Source of the DNA: CAWCDJ01 sp963836015
GTDB lineage: Bacteria > Acidobacteriota > Terriglobia > Bryobacterales > Bryobacteraceae
Assembly (NCBI GenBank): GCA_963836015.1
Contig: CAWIIF010000008.1
Location: 1 to 64,000, forward strand
Length of the DNA stretch: 64,000 nt
Reading direction: 5' to 3'
Shown: positions 34,868 to 42,481 of the stretch, one piece after another
Position numbering within the stretch: the first letter of the stretch is position 1
Layout of the letters: each line of letters begins with the position of its first letter
The notes under the pieces: generated by a model
Seen by the model: the letters and a program-made list of their open reading frames with translations, nothing else
Databases searched by the model: none
Told to the model about the DNA's origin: nothing
Translations under genes and position numbers: made by a program

Positions 34868-35260
34868 ATGGCGAGTATTCCAACCGGCACCAAGGGCGAC
34901 CAGACGTTCCTCGTCACCAACGAGAACGCTATCAACTTCCTGGGGATGGAGGGCGCCCGCGTGCTCTCCACCCCGCACATGATCGGCTACATGGAGCGTA
35001 CCTGCCGCGATACGGTGCTGCCCCTGCTGGAGGCCGGCCACGACACAGTCGGGACCCACGTGAACGTCGCGCATCTGGCGGCCGCGCCGCTGGGGATGGC
35101 GGTGCGGTTCTCCGCCGAGGTACTCGCTGTGGAGGGCCGGCGCGTTCAATTCCGGGTGGAAGCCTGGGATGAGAAGGAAAAAATCGGCGAGGGGACGCAC
35201 GAACGAACTATCATTAACGTCGCGAAATTTGCCTCCCGCCTGGCGGCGAAGAAGGCGTGA
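34868..35260 (+). CDS. FlK-like hot-dog thioesterase
   Basis: 130 residues. The catalytic trio of the fluoroacetyl-CoA thioesterase FlK is conserved in place and spacing: Thr35, Glu43 and His69 (STPHMIGYMERTC, GTHVNVAHLAAAPLG), 8 and 26 residues apart as in FlK (Thr42, Glu50, His76). It should hydrolyse a small acyl-CoA thioester; fluoroacetate itself is unlikely to be the natural substrate here. It follows the isomerase-like gene with a 3-nt gap, so is co-transcribed. Confidence 0.85.
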   Translation: MASIPTGTKGDQTFLVTNENAINFLGMEGARVLSTPHMIGYMERTCRDTVLPLLEAGHDTVGTHVNVAHLAAAPLGMAVRFSAEVLAVEGRRVQFRVEAWDEKEKIGEGTHERTIINVAKFASRLAAKKA

Positions 35261-35264
35261 ACAC

Positions 35265-35582
35265 TTAGACGGTCGTGGAGGCGGGGCGGAAGGGCCGAAA
35301 GATGTCTTTGCTCTCCGGTTGACGGGCGGAGGCCGGGTCCCGACCGTTCATCTCGCGGTGATACACCGCCAGGATGGCGGTTTCGTCGTAATCGATGGCG
35401 CGCGCATACTGCCGGATGTAGCTGGTATTGTAGATACCTCCGGGGAGCTTGCGAAACTCACCCCGTTCGATCGCTTCTAACGAACGGATGCTGATCTTCG
35501 TAGACTCTGCGATCTGTTCGAGGGAGATGCCGCGATTGCGTCGAATCGTGGCTAAACCTAGTACGCTGTTTTCCTCTTGCAT
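35265..35582 (-). CDS. RodZ-like helix-turn-helix protein without membrane segment
   Basis: About 105 residues holding an HTH_25 domain (TIRRNRGISLEQIAESTKISIRSLEAIERGEFRKLPGGIYNTSYIRQYARAIDYDE), the cytosolic part of RodZ-type proteins. The membrane helix and periplasmic domain of RodZ are missing; only about 25 residues follow. The frame extends to a GTG at 35648, but a good -10 box overlaps that codon, so the ATG at 35582 with GGAAGG 10 nt upstream is favoured. It is divergent from the AlkP-fold gene and may regulate it (inference). Confidence 0.78.
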   Translation of the reverse strand: MQEENSVLGLATIRRNRGISLEQIAESTKISIRSLEAIERGEFRKLPGGIYNTSYIRQYARAIDYDETAILAVYHREMNGRDPASARQPESKDIFRPFRPASTTV

Positions 35583-35648
35583 CGACAGGTAGCCTTCCGG
35601 CGGGGCCCGGAGGCTGGAGCCCGGCGCGGGAGCGGTATCTAAGTTCAC

Positions 35649-35678
35649 ACTATAACATTAGTAACGCCTTTTGATAAA
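35649..35678 (-). promoter_or_regulatory. Probable promoter of the HTH gene
   Basis: On the minus strand TTTATC (35673-35678) and TATAGT (35649-35654) are 18 nt apart. The start site would lie near 35642, within the alternative GTG-start region, giving a leader of about 60 nt to the ATG at 35582. Confidence 0.4.
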
Positions 35679-35688
35679 CTCTTTTTTC

Positions 35689-37164
35689 ATGGGCATTTGC
35701 CGCCGGGAATTTGGCGCCTGCCTGGCGGGCGGGCTGGCAGCGGGGCTGCTGCGAGGGGCGGGAACACGCCCTAAACTGTTGGTTCTAGTGGTACTAGAGC
35801 AATTCCGCTCCGACTACCTTTCACAGGTTCGCGGCCAATTGGCTCCCGGGGGCTTCCGCTTCCTCGCGGAAAAAGGTGCGGTGTTTCACGATTGCCGGAA
35901 TCTCGCCAGTACCTTCCCTTCTTCCAGTATCGCCACCCTCGCCACCGGCACCTGGCCGGCGCAGCACGGCATCGTGGCGGACTATTGGTACGACCGCGCC
36001 CTGCGCAAACAGGTTCGGGGCACTGAAGAAGACCTGGTCGCCACGACGCTCGCCTCCCAGATCCTCGACCAGGCCGGCACCAGCGTAACCGTGGTGGCGC
36101 TCGAAGAGACCCACGCCGCGCTTTGTGCCGGGTCGCCCGACGCCCGCATTTACTGGATGGACGTGGAAGGCCAGATGGCTACCCGCGGCGAGGTGCCTGG
36201 GTGGCTGGCCGGGTACAACAGCCAGAACCGTGTGGAGCGTTTTCACGACATCGGCTGGCTGGCGCTGGGAGCGCGGCCCGACGCGCCGCCGCTCCGCACC
36301 CTGACCTGGTCGAAGGACCGCCCGCAGGAATTCATGGAGCTGTACCGCGCTTCCCCCTTCGCACAGAGTTCCCAGTTCGACTTCGTCAACGAGTTGATCA
36401 TCCAGGAACGGCTGGGCTTGGGGCCCTCGCTCGATCTTCTCTGCGTGCTCGCCGGATCTTCCGAGCTGTTGGGCTACGAGACCGGTGCGCAACATCCCCT
36501 GATGCGGCAGATGGTTCTGCAAATCGACCGTCGCCTGGAAATCTTCATCGGCCAGCTTACAAAGACGCTCGGCGAGAACAACTTCAACCTGGTCGTAGTG
36601 GGAGCGCACGGCGCGCCTCCCGAGCCGGATGCCGATTCCCGGGCATCCATGGCGGTCAACGGTGAGAAACTGGCCCAGGCTGTGGATTCCGTCCTCCTTT
36701 CGAGAGGCGCTGGCCGCGTGGAAAGATACCTGTACCCGTTCTTTTATCTGGACACGACCAAGGTCCGCGATCCGGATGCCGCGCGGCTCGTGGGAGCGCG
36801 CGCCGCGCTCGAACATCCCGCCGTGGACGGTTATTACACCGCGGCCGGCGCTGCTTCTGTCCGCAACGACTGGGTGAAGCGCTTCCGCAACAGCTTCCAT
36901 CCGCAGCGCTCCGGCGACTTCATGGTCTCCTACGGCCCCGAGCAGATCGAGGAATACGGCTGGAACCGGGGCGTCTCTTACGGGTCTCTGTACAACTACG
37001 ACGTGCAGGTGCCGCTGTTCCTCTACGGGCCGCAGTTTCGCGCCGGGGTCTTCAACCGGACGGTGGAATTGATCGATCTGGCTCCGACCTTGGCGGAGGC
37101 CATCGGCGCCGCCTACCCGTCCTCATCCGACGGGAGGGTGCTGGGCGAGGCATTCGCGGGATGA
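35689..37164 (+). CDS. Alkaline-phosphatase-superfamily protein lacking metal ligands
   Basis: About 491 residues with the PafA/nucleotide-pyrophosphatase fold pattern: KLLVLVVLEQFRSDYL, STFPSSSIATLATGTWPAQHGI, DARIYWMDVEGQ, SPFAQSSQFDFVNELIIQERLGLG, VSYGSLYNYDVQVPLFLYG. Compared with active family members the usual metal-binding positions are changed: VDQ to LEQ (Glu37), D-x-x-GH to ELLGY, ADHG to GAHG, HGS to YGS. The SxKDR substrate motif is VALEETH. Thr75 remains as possible nucleophile. The protein is therefore probably not a normal phosphatase. The N-terminus (ICRREFGACLAGGLAAGLL) resembles a Tat signal. Its stop overlaps pyrD's start (ATGA). Confidence 0.8.
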   Translation: MGICRREFGACLAGGLAAGLLRGAGTRPKLLVLVVLEQFRSDYLSQVRGQLAPGGFRFLAEKGAVFHDCRNLASTFPSSSIATLATGTWPAQHGIVADYWYDRALRKQVRGTEEDLVATTLASQILDQAGTSVTVVALEETHAALCAGSPDARIYWMDVEGQMATRGEVPGWLAGYNSQNRVERFHDIGWLALGARPDAPPLRTLTWSKDRPQEFMELYRASPFAQSSQFDFVNELIIQERLGLGPSLDLLCVLAGSSELLGYETGAQHPLMRQMVLQIDRRLEIFIGQLTKTLGENNFNLVVVGAHGAPPEPDADSRASMAVNGEKLAQAVDSVLLSRGAGRVERYLYPFFYLDTTKVRDPDAARLVGARAALEHPAVDGYYTAAGAASVRNDWVKRFRNSFHPQRSGDFMVSYGPEQIEEYGWNRGVSYGSLYNYDVQVPLFLYGPQFRAGVFNRTVELIDLAPTLAEAIGAAYPSSSDGRVLGEAFAG

Positions 37165-38069
37165 GCCTCGAAATGGAGTTGTGCGGCATCGCGCTGCGCA
37201 ACCCTGTGCTGGCAGCTTCCGGCACGTTCGGCTACGGCCTCGAATTCGAGAAGCAGGTCGATCTCAACCGCCTGGGCGGCTTCGTGGTGAAGGGCCTCTC
37301 ACGCGAGCCGATCGAGGGCAACCCGGCGCCGCGTCTCTATGAAACGGCAGCCGGCATGATGAATTCGGTCGGCCTTCAGAACATCGGGGTGCACGCCTTC
37401 GTTCGCGACAAACTGCCGGCCCTGGCGAAACTCCGTACGGCCGTCTTTGCCAACGTCTTCGGCTACCAGACAGAGGATTACGTGGAGGTCGTGCGGGTGC
37501 TCGAGGATCAGCCCGGACTGGCCGGCTACGAGCTGAACGTCTCCTGCCCGAATACGCGCCACGGCGGCATCTTCTTTTCGAGCGATCCGGCGCTGCTCGG
37601 CGAAGTGGTTTCGGCCGTGAAGAAGGTGGCGCGCCGGCCGCTCATCGTGAAACTCTCGCCGAACGTCAGCGCGATCGAGCCCCTGGCGCGCGCCGCCGAG
37701 GCCGCGGGCGCCGACGCCGTATCGCTGGTCAATACGTTCATCGCGCTGGCGATCGATGCGCGCGCACGCCGGTCGCGGATCGGCGCCGGTTTCGGCGGGC
37801 TGTCCGGACCGGCCATCAAGCCCATCGCTCTCCGCATGGTGTACCAGGCGGCGCGCGCCGTGAAGATCCCGGTGATCGGCCTGGGCGGAATCGCTTCGGG
37901 CGAAGACGCCGCCGAATTCCTGATCGCCGGCGCGCAGGCGGTACAAGTAGGGACCGCCACCTTCTGGGACCCCCGCTCGCCGCTGCGCATCGCGGAGGAA
38001 TTGGCGGCGTTCCTCGAGCGCGAACGCATAGCGAGCGTCTCCGAGCTGGTCGGCACGCTCAAGATATAG
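37161..38069 (+). CDS. pyrD: Dihydroorotate dehydrogenase, class 1B
   Basis: 302 residues, the full class 1 length. The catalytic base Cys129 is in ELNVSCPNT, the class-1B hallmark (class 2 uses Ser). FMN-binding motifs include GTFGYG near 21, FVVKGLS, NSVGLQN, IVKLSPN near 170 and the phosphate loop GLGGIASGEDAAEFLIAGA near 240. It converts dihydroorotate to orotate in pyrimidine synthesis, presumably with an electron-transfer subunit (PyrK) encoded elsewhere. It is translationally coupled to the degenerate AlkP-fold protein upstream. Confidence 0.96.
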   Translation: MSLEMELCGIALRNPVLAASGTFGYGLEFEKQVDLNRLGGFVVKGLSREPIEGNPAPRLYETAAGMMNSVGLQNIGVHAFVRDKLPALAKLRTAVFANVFGYQTEDYVEVVRVLEDQPGLAGYELNVSCPNTRHGGIFFSSDPALLGEVVSAVKKVARRPLIVKLSPNVSAIEPLARAAEAAGADAVSLVNTFIALAIDARARRSRIGAGFGGLSGPAIKPIALRMVYQAARAVKIPVIGLGGIASGEDAAEFLIAGAQAVQVGTATFWDPRSPLRIAEELAAFLERERIASVSELVGTLKI

Positions 38070-38271
38070 AGGGGCGCTTCTCCTCGAGCATAGCCCGCAG
38101 GCTGGCGATCTCCCGTTTCAGCTTCTTCTGGCGGGCCACCATCATCAGCACGTACACCACCAGGATGATCCACGCCGCGGTGAGGCCGTAGCTCAGAAAC
38201 TCGTAGTTGCGCTGCAGACGCGCCATTTCGCGCGCGATGTCGTCGGCTGTAAATTGGGCGAGCAGATACAT
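38059..38271 (-). CDS. ccmD: CcmD-like heme exporter accessory protein
   Basis: 70 residues with one membrane helix (LSYGLTAAWIILVVYVLMMVA) followed by a basic, coiled C-terminus (RQKKLKREIASLRAMLEEKRP), the form of CcmD. The start ATG has GGAG about 6 nt upstream and lies 11 nt after the ccmC stop. CcmD releases heme-loaded CcmE from the CcmABC complex. The last gene of the ccm cluster; its 3' end overlaps the convergent pyrD by 11 nt. Confidence 0.82.
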   Translation of the reverse strand: MYLLAQFTADDIAREMARLQRNYEFLSYGLTAAWIILVVYVLMMVARQKKLKREIASLRAMLEEKRPSIS

Positions 38272-38282
38272 GAGAGGCTCCG

Positions 38283-39002
38283 TCAGAAGGCATGCGCCGT
38301 GCGGCGCAGGGAATCGATTTCGCGTTGGGATTCTTCCTGGCGCAGCCGGACCACCGTCAGCACGATGCCCAGCAGGAACATGGCCAGCATGTTGCGAAGG
38401 AAGACCATGAGCCAGTCGTGAGGAAAGCTGCCGCCGCCCCAGAATACCGGCTGCGGATGCTGCGTGCGCCACCACTTGATCGAGAAGATGACGATGGGCA
38501 CGTCGATGAACGCGAAAATCGAAAATACCGCCGCGAAGGTGGCCCGCTGTGTGGGCTCCTCGATGGCGCGCCGCAGCATCAGGTAGCCGGCATAGAGCAG
38601 CCAGCAGACCAGCGCCGAGGTGAGCCGTGCGTCCCACGTCCACCAGATGCCCCAGATGATGCGGCCCCAGATGGACCCGGTGACGAGATTGGCCGCCAGA
38701 AACGCCAGGCCGACCTCGGTGACGGAAACCGCCAGCGCATCGTATTTGAAGTTGCGGGTGATCAGGAACATCACGCTGCCGATCAACGCGACGAAGGCGC
38801 ACATCATGGCCGTGATCGCCACCGGCACGTGAAAGAAGATGATCTTGAAGATGGCCCCCTGGTTGGCCTCCGCCGGGAGCCGCGCAATCACATAGATATC
38901 CCACGCGAGCAGCAGCACCACCGCCGCCCCGAGTCCATAGAGAATATTGTCGGTGATACTCGCTTTCGTTTCCCTGACTGCAACTGCTTTTGCTTCTATC
39001 AT
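38283..39002 (-). CDS. ccmC: Cytochrome c maturation protein CcmC
   Basis: About 239 residues, six membrane helices, and the tryptophan-rich heme-handling motif WGRIIWGIWWTWDARLTSALVCWLL near 110-135. Conserved periplasmic histidines are FHVPVAITAMM near 60 and the QHPQPVFW region near 185. CcmC loads heme on CcmE. The reading frame continues upstream to 39107, but those 35 codons are the tail of a decayed transposase and its REP palindrome. The true start is ATG 39002 with GGGAG 5 nt before it. Confidence 0.93.
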   Translation of the reverse strand: MIEAKAVAVRETKASITDNILYGLGAAVVLLLAWDIYVIARLPAEANQGAIFKIIFFHVPVAITAMMCAFVALIGSVMFLITRNFKYDALAVSVTEVGLAFLAANLVTGSIWGRIIWGIWWTWDARLTSALVCWLLYAGYLMLRRAIEEPTQRATFAAVFSIFAFIDVPIVIFSIKWWRTQHPQPVFWGGGSFPHDWLMVFLRNMLAMFLLGIVLTVVRLRQEESQREIDSLRRTAHAF

Positions 39003-39011
39003 CCAAACTCC

Positions 39012-39601
39012 CGTAGGGCAGGCCTCCTGGCCTGCCCCGCCGCTGGACCAGCTCCAGTCTTCCGGCTTTGTTAACAAGCCCCGCAGCGACCGGGTTGCAT
39101 TCAACATAGCGAACGATCTTATTCCAATTCGTCGTCGTCCCGCACCCAGTGATCGTACGATTCATCCTTCCAGAAGGCCTGGCCGGAACGGCCAAGGGTC
39201 TCGTTGGCCTTCCCGCCCGAGAAATTCTTGATGGACTTGTGTGATTCGGGCAGTCGGCCTTCGGGTAGATCAGAATGTGCACATGATTCGGCATGACGAC
39301 CCATGCGCGCAGTTCGAATACAAGGTCCGAGCTGCTGCTCGCCGTGCTTCAGAGCATCGACCACCACTTGCGCCACGCGGACCGAGCCCGTGGACCCTCG
39401 AGCCATCGCGGACCGGCGAGAAGCCGCGCCATCCCGGTCGACTGATGCGAAACTTCTGGCGCCCAGGCTCACCCTTCGCGAGCTGCGCGCGCTCCCGCGG
39501 AAGCGAGCCATGAAGCCGCCAGGTGACAACAGAGGCGGCGCCTTCAGGCTGCCAGTGCGGTAGAGCGTCGTTCGTAGTATCCGGTAAGGCATCTGAATCA
39601 A
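39012..39601 (-). mobile_element. Decayed RAYT (REP-associated tyrosine transposase)
   Basis: Minus-strand remnant in at least three reading frames. Pieces in order are MARFRGSARS..., VVVDALKHGEQQLG, MPNHVHILIYPKAD (the HUH motif, here HVH), SIKNFSGGKANETLGRSGQAFWKDESYDHW, NKIVRYVECNPVAAGLVNKAG and KPEDWSWSS...GQEACPTG. The HUH and YVxxNPVAAGLV motifs identify an IS200/RAYT-type Y1 transposase. Several frameshifts make it non-functional. It lies between ccmB and ccmC, bounded by REP-type palindromes at both ends. Confidence 0.8.
39016..39037. repeat. REP palindrome, ccmC-proximal
   Basis: GGGCAGGCC-tcct-GGCCTGCCC, a perfect 9-bp stem with 4-nt loop. It encodes the last residues of the transposase remnant (GQEACPTG) and sits directly before the ccmC ribosome-binding site. 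Confidence 0.75.
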
Positions 39602-39604
39602 AAC

Positions 39605-39639
39605 CGGCAGGCGGGAGGCCAGCCCAGAGGCCTACCCTA
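39605..39639. repeat. Degenerate REP palindrome, ccmB-proximal
   Basis: Minus-strand GTAGGGTAGGCC...GGCCTcccgCCTGCC resembles the other REP unit, with an imperfect stem around AGGCC/GGCCT. It overlaps the last codons and stop of ccmB. Confidence 0.5.
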
Positions 39640-40318
39640 CCAGCACCGTCTCTACCAGCACGACCGAGGCGGCGGTGTATACCAGGTCGAATCCTATCAG
39701 CATCTTCAGCCAGGCGTCGTTGGACGGGCCGATGGGGTTGCCCAGCACCAGGCCGGCCGTCAACTGCATCGCGCCCATCAGGGCCGGAACCAGGATCGGA
39801 TACGTCAGCATCGGCAGCATCACTTCCCGCAGCCGGATGTTCACCGTCAGGGCGCTGAAGATCGTGCCGATGATCGTCATCCCCCACGTGCCCAGCGCCA
39901 TCACCAGCAGGAGTTGTCCAAGGTGCTGCGTGATCGAAGTCGTCACGTTGTTGAAGATCGCGAACACCGGCAGCGCGATCAGCTCCACCGCGAAGACCAG
40001 CACATAGTTCGCCAGCGCCTTGCCGACAAAGAACGCGCTCCCGGGGACGGGCGAGGCGATCAGCGCGTCCAGGCAATCGTTCGGGATCTCCCGCGCAAAG
40101 CTGCGGTTCAGGATCAGCGTGCCGGCGAAGGCGAACACGATCCACAGCAGGCCGCCCGAGATCTCGCGCGTGGTCTGGCTGTCCGGATCGAACGCGAAGC
40201 TGAACATCAGCAGGATCACCAGCGCGAAGGCCAGAGAGGCGTTGATGGCCTCCTTGGTTCGAAACTCGGCGCGCAGGTCTTTGACCGCGACCACCAGGGC
40301 CAGGCGGAAGAACGACAT
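39632..40318 (-). CDS. ccmB: Heme exporter permease CcmB
   Basis: About 228 residues with six membrane helices and the CcmB signature (VAVKDLRAEFRTKEAIN, LLWIVFAFAGTLILNRSFARE, DALIASPVPGSAFFVGKALANY, LLVMALGTWGMTIIGTIFSAL). It is the permease of the CcmABCD ABC complex that makes holo-CcmE. ATG 40318 overlaps the stop of the ccmA reading frame by one base (TGATG). Its stop lies in a REP-like palindrome, so the original C-terminus may have been altered by the mobile element. Confidence 0.92.
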   Translation of the reverse strand: MSFFRLALVVAVKDLRAEFRTKEAINASLAFALVILLMFSFAFDPDSQTTREISGGLLWIVFAFAGTLILNRSFAREIPNDCLDALIASPVPGSAFFVGKALANYVLVFAVELIALPVFAIFNNVTTSITQHLGQLLLVMALGTWGMTIIGTIFSALTVNIRLREVMLPMLTYPILVPALMGAMQLTAGLVLGNPIGPSNDAWLKMLIGFDLVYTAASVVLVETVLVG

Positions 40319-41017
40319 CAACCCTCGCCGTACCGCGCATAGACGTACCCGGGGTCCGCCACCATTTCCTGGGTGCACGGTCCGTCAAATGCCACATGGC
40401 CGCGGTTCAGCAGCGCAACGTGCGTGGCAAGCTCGAGGGCTTCCCGCAACTGGTGAGTCGACATCACAACTGTTTTTCCGGCTGCCAGGGCCTCCCGCAG
40501 AAGGCGCTGCAGCACCGCGATCGCCCTGATCGTCGAGCGCCGTGAAAGGCTCGTCGAGCAGCAGCACGGATGGGTCGTGCAGGAACGCCCGGGCCACCGC
40601 CAGCCGCTGGCGCATGCCGCGCGAGAATTCGCGGACCAGGCCGTCCCGCACACGCTCGAGTCCGGTGCGCTCGAGCCACTCGAGGGCCGAGCGCTTCGGG
40701 TCGGGCAGGCTGTAGAGCCGCCCGTAGAGCACCAGGTTTTCCAGGGCCGAGAGCTCGTCGTAGACCGAGATGCCGTGACCCAGGAATCCCATGCGGCGGC
40801 GCGCTTCAGTATCCCGTGGTTCGTTGCCGAAGATGGTAATCTTCCCGCGGCCGGGCCGCGAGAATCCCGCCACCGTGCGAAGCAGCGTCGTCTTGCCGGC
40901 GCCGTTGCGGCCGATCAGGGCCAGGCAGACTCCCGCTTCCGCCGTCAGCTTGACGTCGCGCAGGGCGGGGTAGTCCCCATAGAATTTCCACACTCCCTCA
41001 ATGACGACCGCGTTCAT
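40318..41017 (-). pseudogene. ccmA: Heme exporter ATPase CcmA, frameshifted
   Basis: An ABC ATPase read in two frames. The first (41017 down to about 40525) has Walker A GRNGAGKTTLLRT, signature EFSRGMRQRLAVARAF and Walker B SVLLLDEP. The second (to 40318) has the H-loop VVMSTH and the usual C-terminus. One extra G in a GGG run (CAGGGCG; plus-strand CCC at 40524-40526) would restore a 233-residue protein if removed (D-D-Q-A-I-A-V-L). It is either a sequencing error or a real mutation; as written the H-loop is lost from the main frame. CcmA energises release of holo-CcmE. Confidence 0.85.
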
Positions 41018-42020
41018 TCGACTCCTTCGGGAGAGCCCCTTCGGGGTTCGCGCGGTATAGCAGGGCGAATCCCAGTGCCAGGATTCCCAGGGCCAGCACC
41101 AGAATCACCTTGGCCTTGCCGTAGATGCGGGGCATGATCTGCTCGATGCCCGGGCCGCTGTTCTCCGCCTGGTCGCTCGTATCGGCCGCGGGCGAAGCCG
41201 CTTCCGTGCCGGTGAGCTGGATCTTGTAGCTGTCGCCCTGCAGGCCGTAAATGTGAGCCTGGGTGCGCGGCTCGGTGCCCAGGTCCGTCAGATGGTCCCC
41301 GGTCAGGGTCACTCCGTTGGGCGCGATCAGGTACGTGTTGTCGTCCTTGCTGGGGATCCTGCCCGCATACGGTTGGCCCTCGGTATAGGGCACGGAGTAG
41401 CTCAGGTCGAATCGTGTTTCTCCGGGCTTGACCTCGAACTTCGTGGAGTAAACATCGGGTCGTCCCGCCTTGTCGGTGGGAACCGGAACGGCCATGCCGC
41501 CGCCGTCGGGGGAGGTGCCTTTGACGTCCACGTTGCCGCCGGCGCCCTTGGGGAGAAAGAACTCGACGGTGCCGGAGCCGGGGTTGAACCAGGTAGTCTT
41601 GCCTTTGTTCTCGACAATGAAGGTCTCGTTGACGACCATCTGTCCGGGCCCTGGCTGGAACAGGAGCATGTGCTTCGAGACCTTTGCGTCTCCGGGCTGT
41701 TTCGAAGCGTCGTAGACGGTGACGGTGAACCCGGTGGTCGGAGTGCCGGGGGGCATCAGGTGGTTATAAGTGACGCCGTCGCGCTCCACCCGGACGATCG
41801 ATGGACCCTGTCCGCCGGCATCCTGGTTGAAGACGAAGCTGCCCTGGGCGTCGGTCTTGACGTGATCCACCGGCTCCATGCCGCCCTGTCCGAACTTATA
41901 AAGGGTGACCTCGGCGCCGGGCTGAGGCTGGCCGGTCGTGCCGTTGCGGACGGTGCCGCTCACGGCGCCCCAGGCAACCGCCCCGCAGAAGAGTAAAACG
42001 AAGCCAATCTGCCGGATCAT
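40998..42020 (-). CDS. Membrane protein with carboxypeptidase-like domain in the ccm operon
   Basis: About 340 residues. A signal peptide (IGFVLLFCGAVAWGAVSG) leads into a CarboxypepD_reg-like beta-sandwich (SGTVRNGTTGQPQPGAEVTLYKF, FVFNQDAGGQGP) and a second beta-rich region (VVNETFIVENKGKTTWFNPG). A Ser/Ala linker precedes a C-terminal membrane helix (AKVILVLALGILALGFALLY). The ATG overlaps the upstream gene's stop (ATGA) and its end overlaps ccmA by 20 nt, so it belongs to the ccm operon. It is not a known Ccm component; it may be an extracytoplasmic scaffold or cytochrome-related factor (inference). Confidence 0.78.
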   Translation of the reverse strand: MIRQIGFVLLFCGAVAWGAVSGTVRNGTTGQPQPGAEVTLYKFGQGGMEPVDHVKTDAQGSFVFNQDAGGQGPSIVRVERDGVTYNHLMPPGTPTTGFTVTVYDASKQPGDAKVSKHMLLFQPGPGQMVVNETFIVENKGKTTWFNPGSGTVEFFLPKGAGGNVDVKGTSPDGGGMAVPVPTDKAGRPDVYSTKFEVKPGETRFDLSYSVPYTEGQPYAGRIPSKDDNTYLIAPNGVTLTGDHLTDLGTEPRTQAHIYGLQGDSYKIQLTGTEAASPAADTSDQAENSGPGIEQIMPRIYGKAKVILVLALGILALGFALLYRANPEGALPKESNERGRH

Positions 42021-42436
42021 TGGGCCACCTTCATGGGCTTGCCGCACTCCCCGCAGAACTTCAAGTCTTGCTTGAATTTTGCGCCGCAAGAATCACAAAT
42101 AAATGCCTGTTCTTTAGGGGAAGGAGATTTGACTTTGGGCGGAGCCTGGACGGCGACCGTGGCGCCCAGTTCGGCCTTGAGCCGGTCGACCTCGGCCAGC
42201 ACCTGGGCCAGCTCTTTCTGAAGGTCTCGCTTGGTGCTCTGATAGTCGGCGTCGGAAAGCTTCCCGACGCGGTACTCGAACTGGAGGTCGCGCAGGTTTT
42301 CGTAGATGGCGGCTTTACGGTCGTCGAGATGTTGAAATGGCGATTCCGGCTCCGGAACGGGCAAATCCCTGGGCCTTACCCCGAGGATAAACGCGATAAC
42401 GGCGATCGCGATAATGCATGTAATGACAATGATCAC
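42017..42436 (-). CDS. CcmI-like membrane protein with C-terminal zinc ribbon
   Basis: 139 residues. One N-terminal membrane helix (VITCIIAIAVIAFILGV), a coiled region resembling CcmI (DRKAAIYENLRDLQFEYRVGKLSDADYQSTKRDLQKELAQVL), and a C-terminal zinc ribbon (CDSCGAKF-x-CGECGKP). CcmI delivers apocytochrome to the ligation module in proteobacteria; here the TPR half is replaced by a zinc ribbon. The gene lies between ccmH and the carboxypeptidase-like protein with a 4-nt overlap to the latter. Confidence 0.72.
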   Translation of the reverse strand: MIIVITCIIAIAVIAFILGVRPRDLPVPEPESPFQHLDDRKAAIYENLRDLQFEYRVGKLSDADYQSTKRDLQKELAQVLAEVDRLKAELGATVAVQAPPKVKSPSPKEQAFICDSCGAKFKQDLKFCGECGKPMKVAQ

Positions 42437-42481
42437 CTGTTCACTCTTTGGACGATCCGGCCGGAGCCAAACTTCGTTGTT

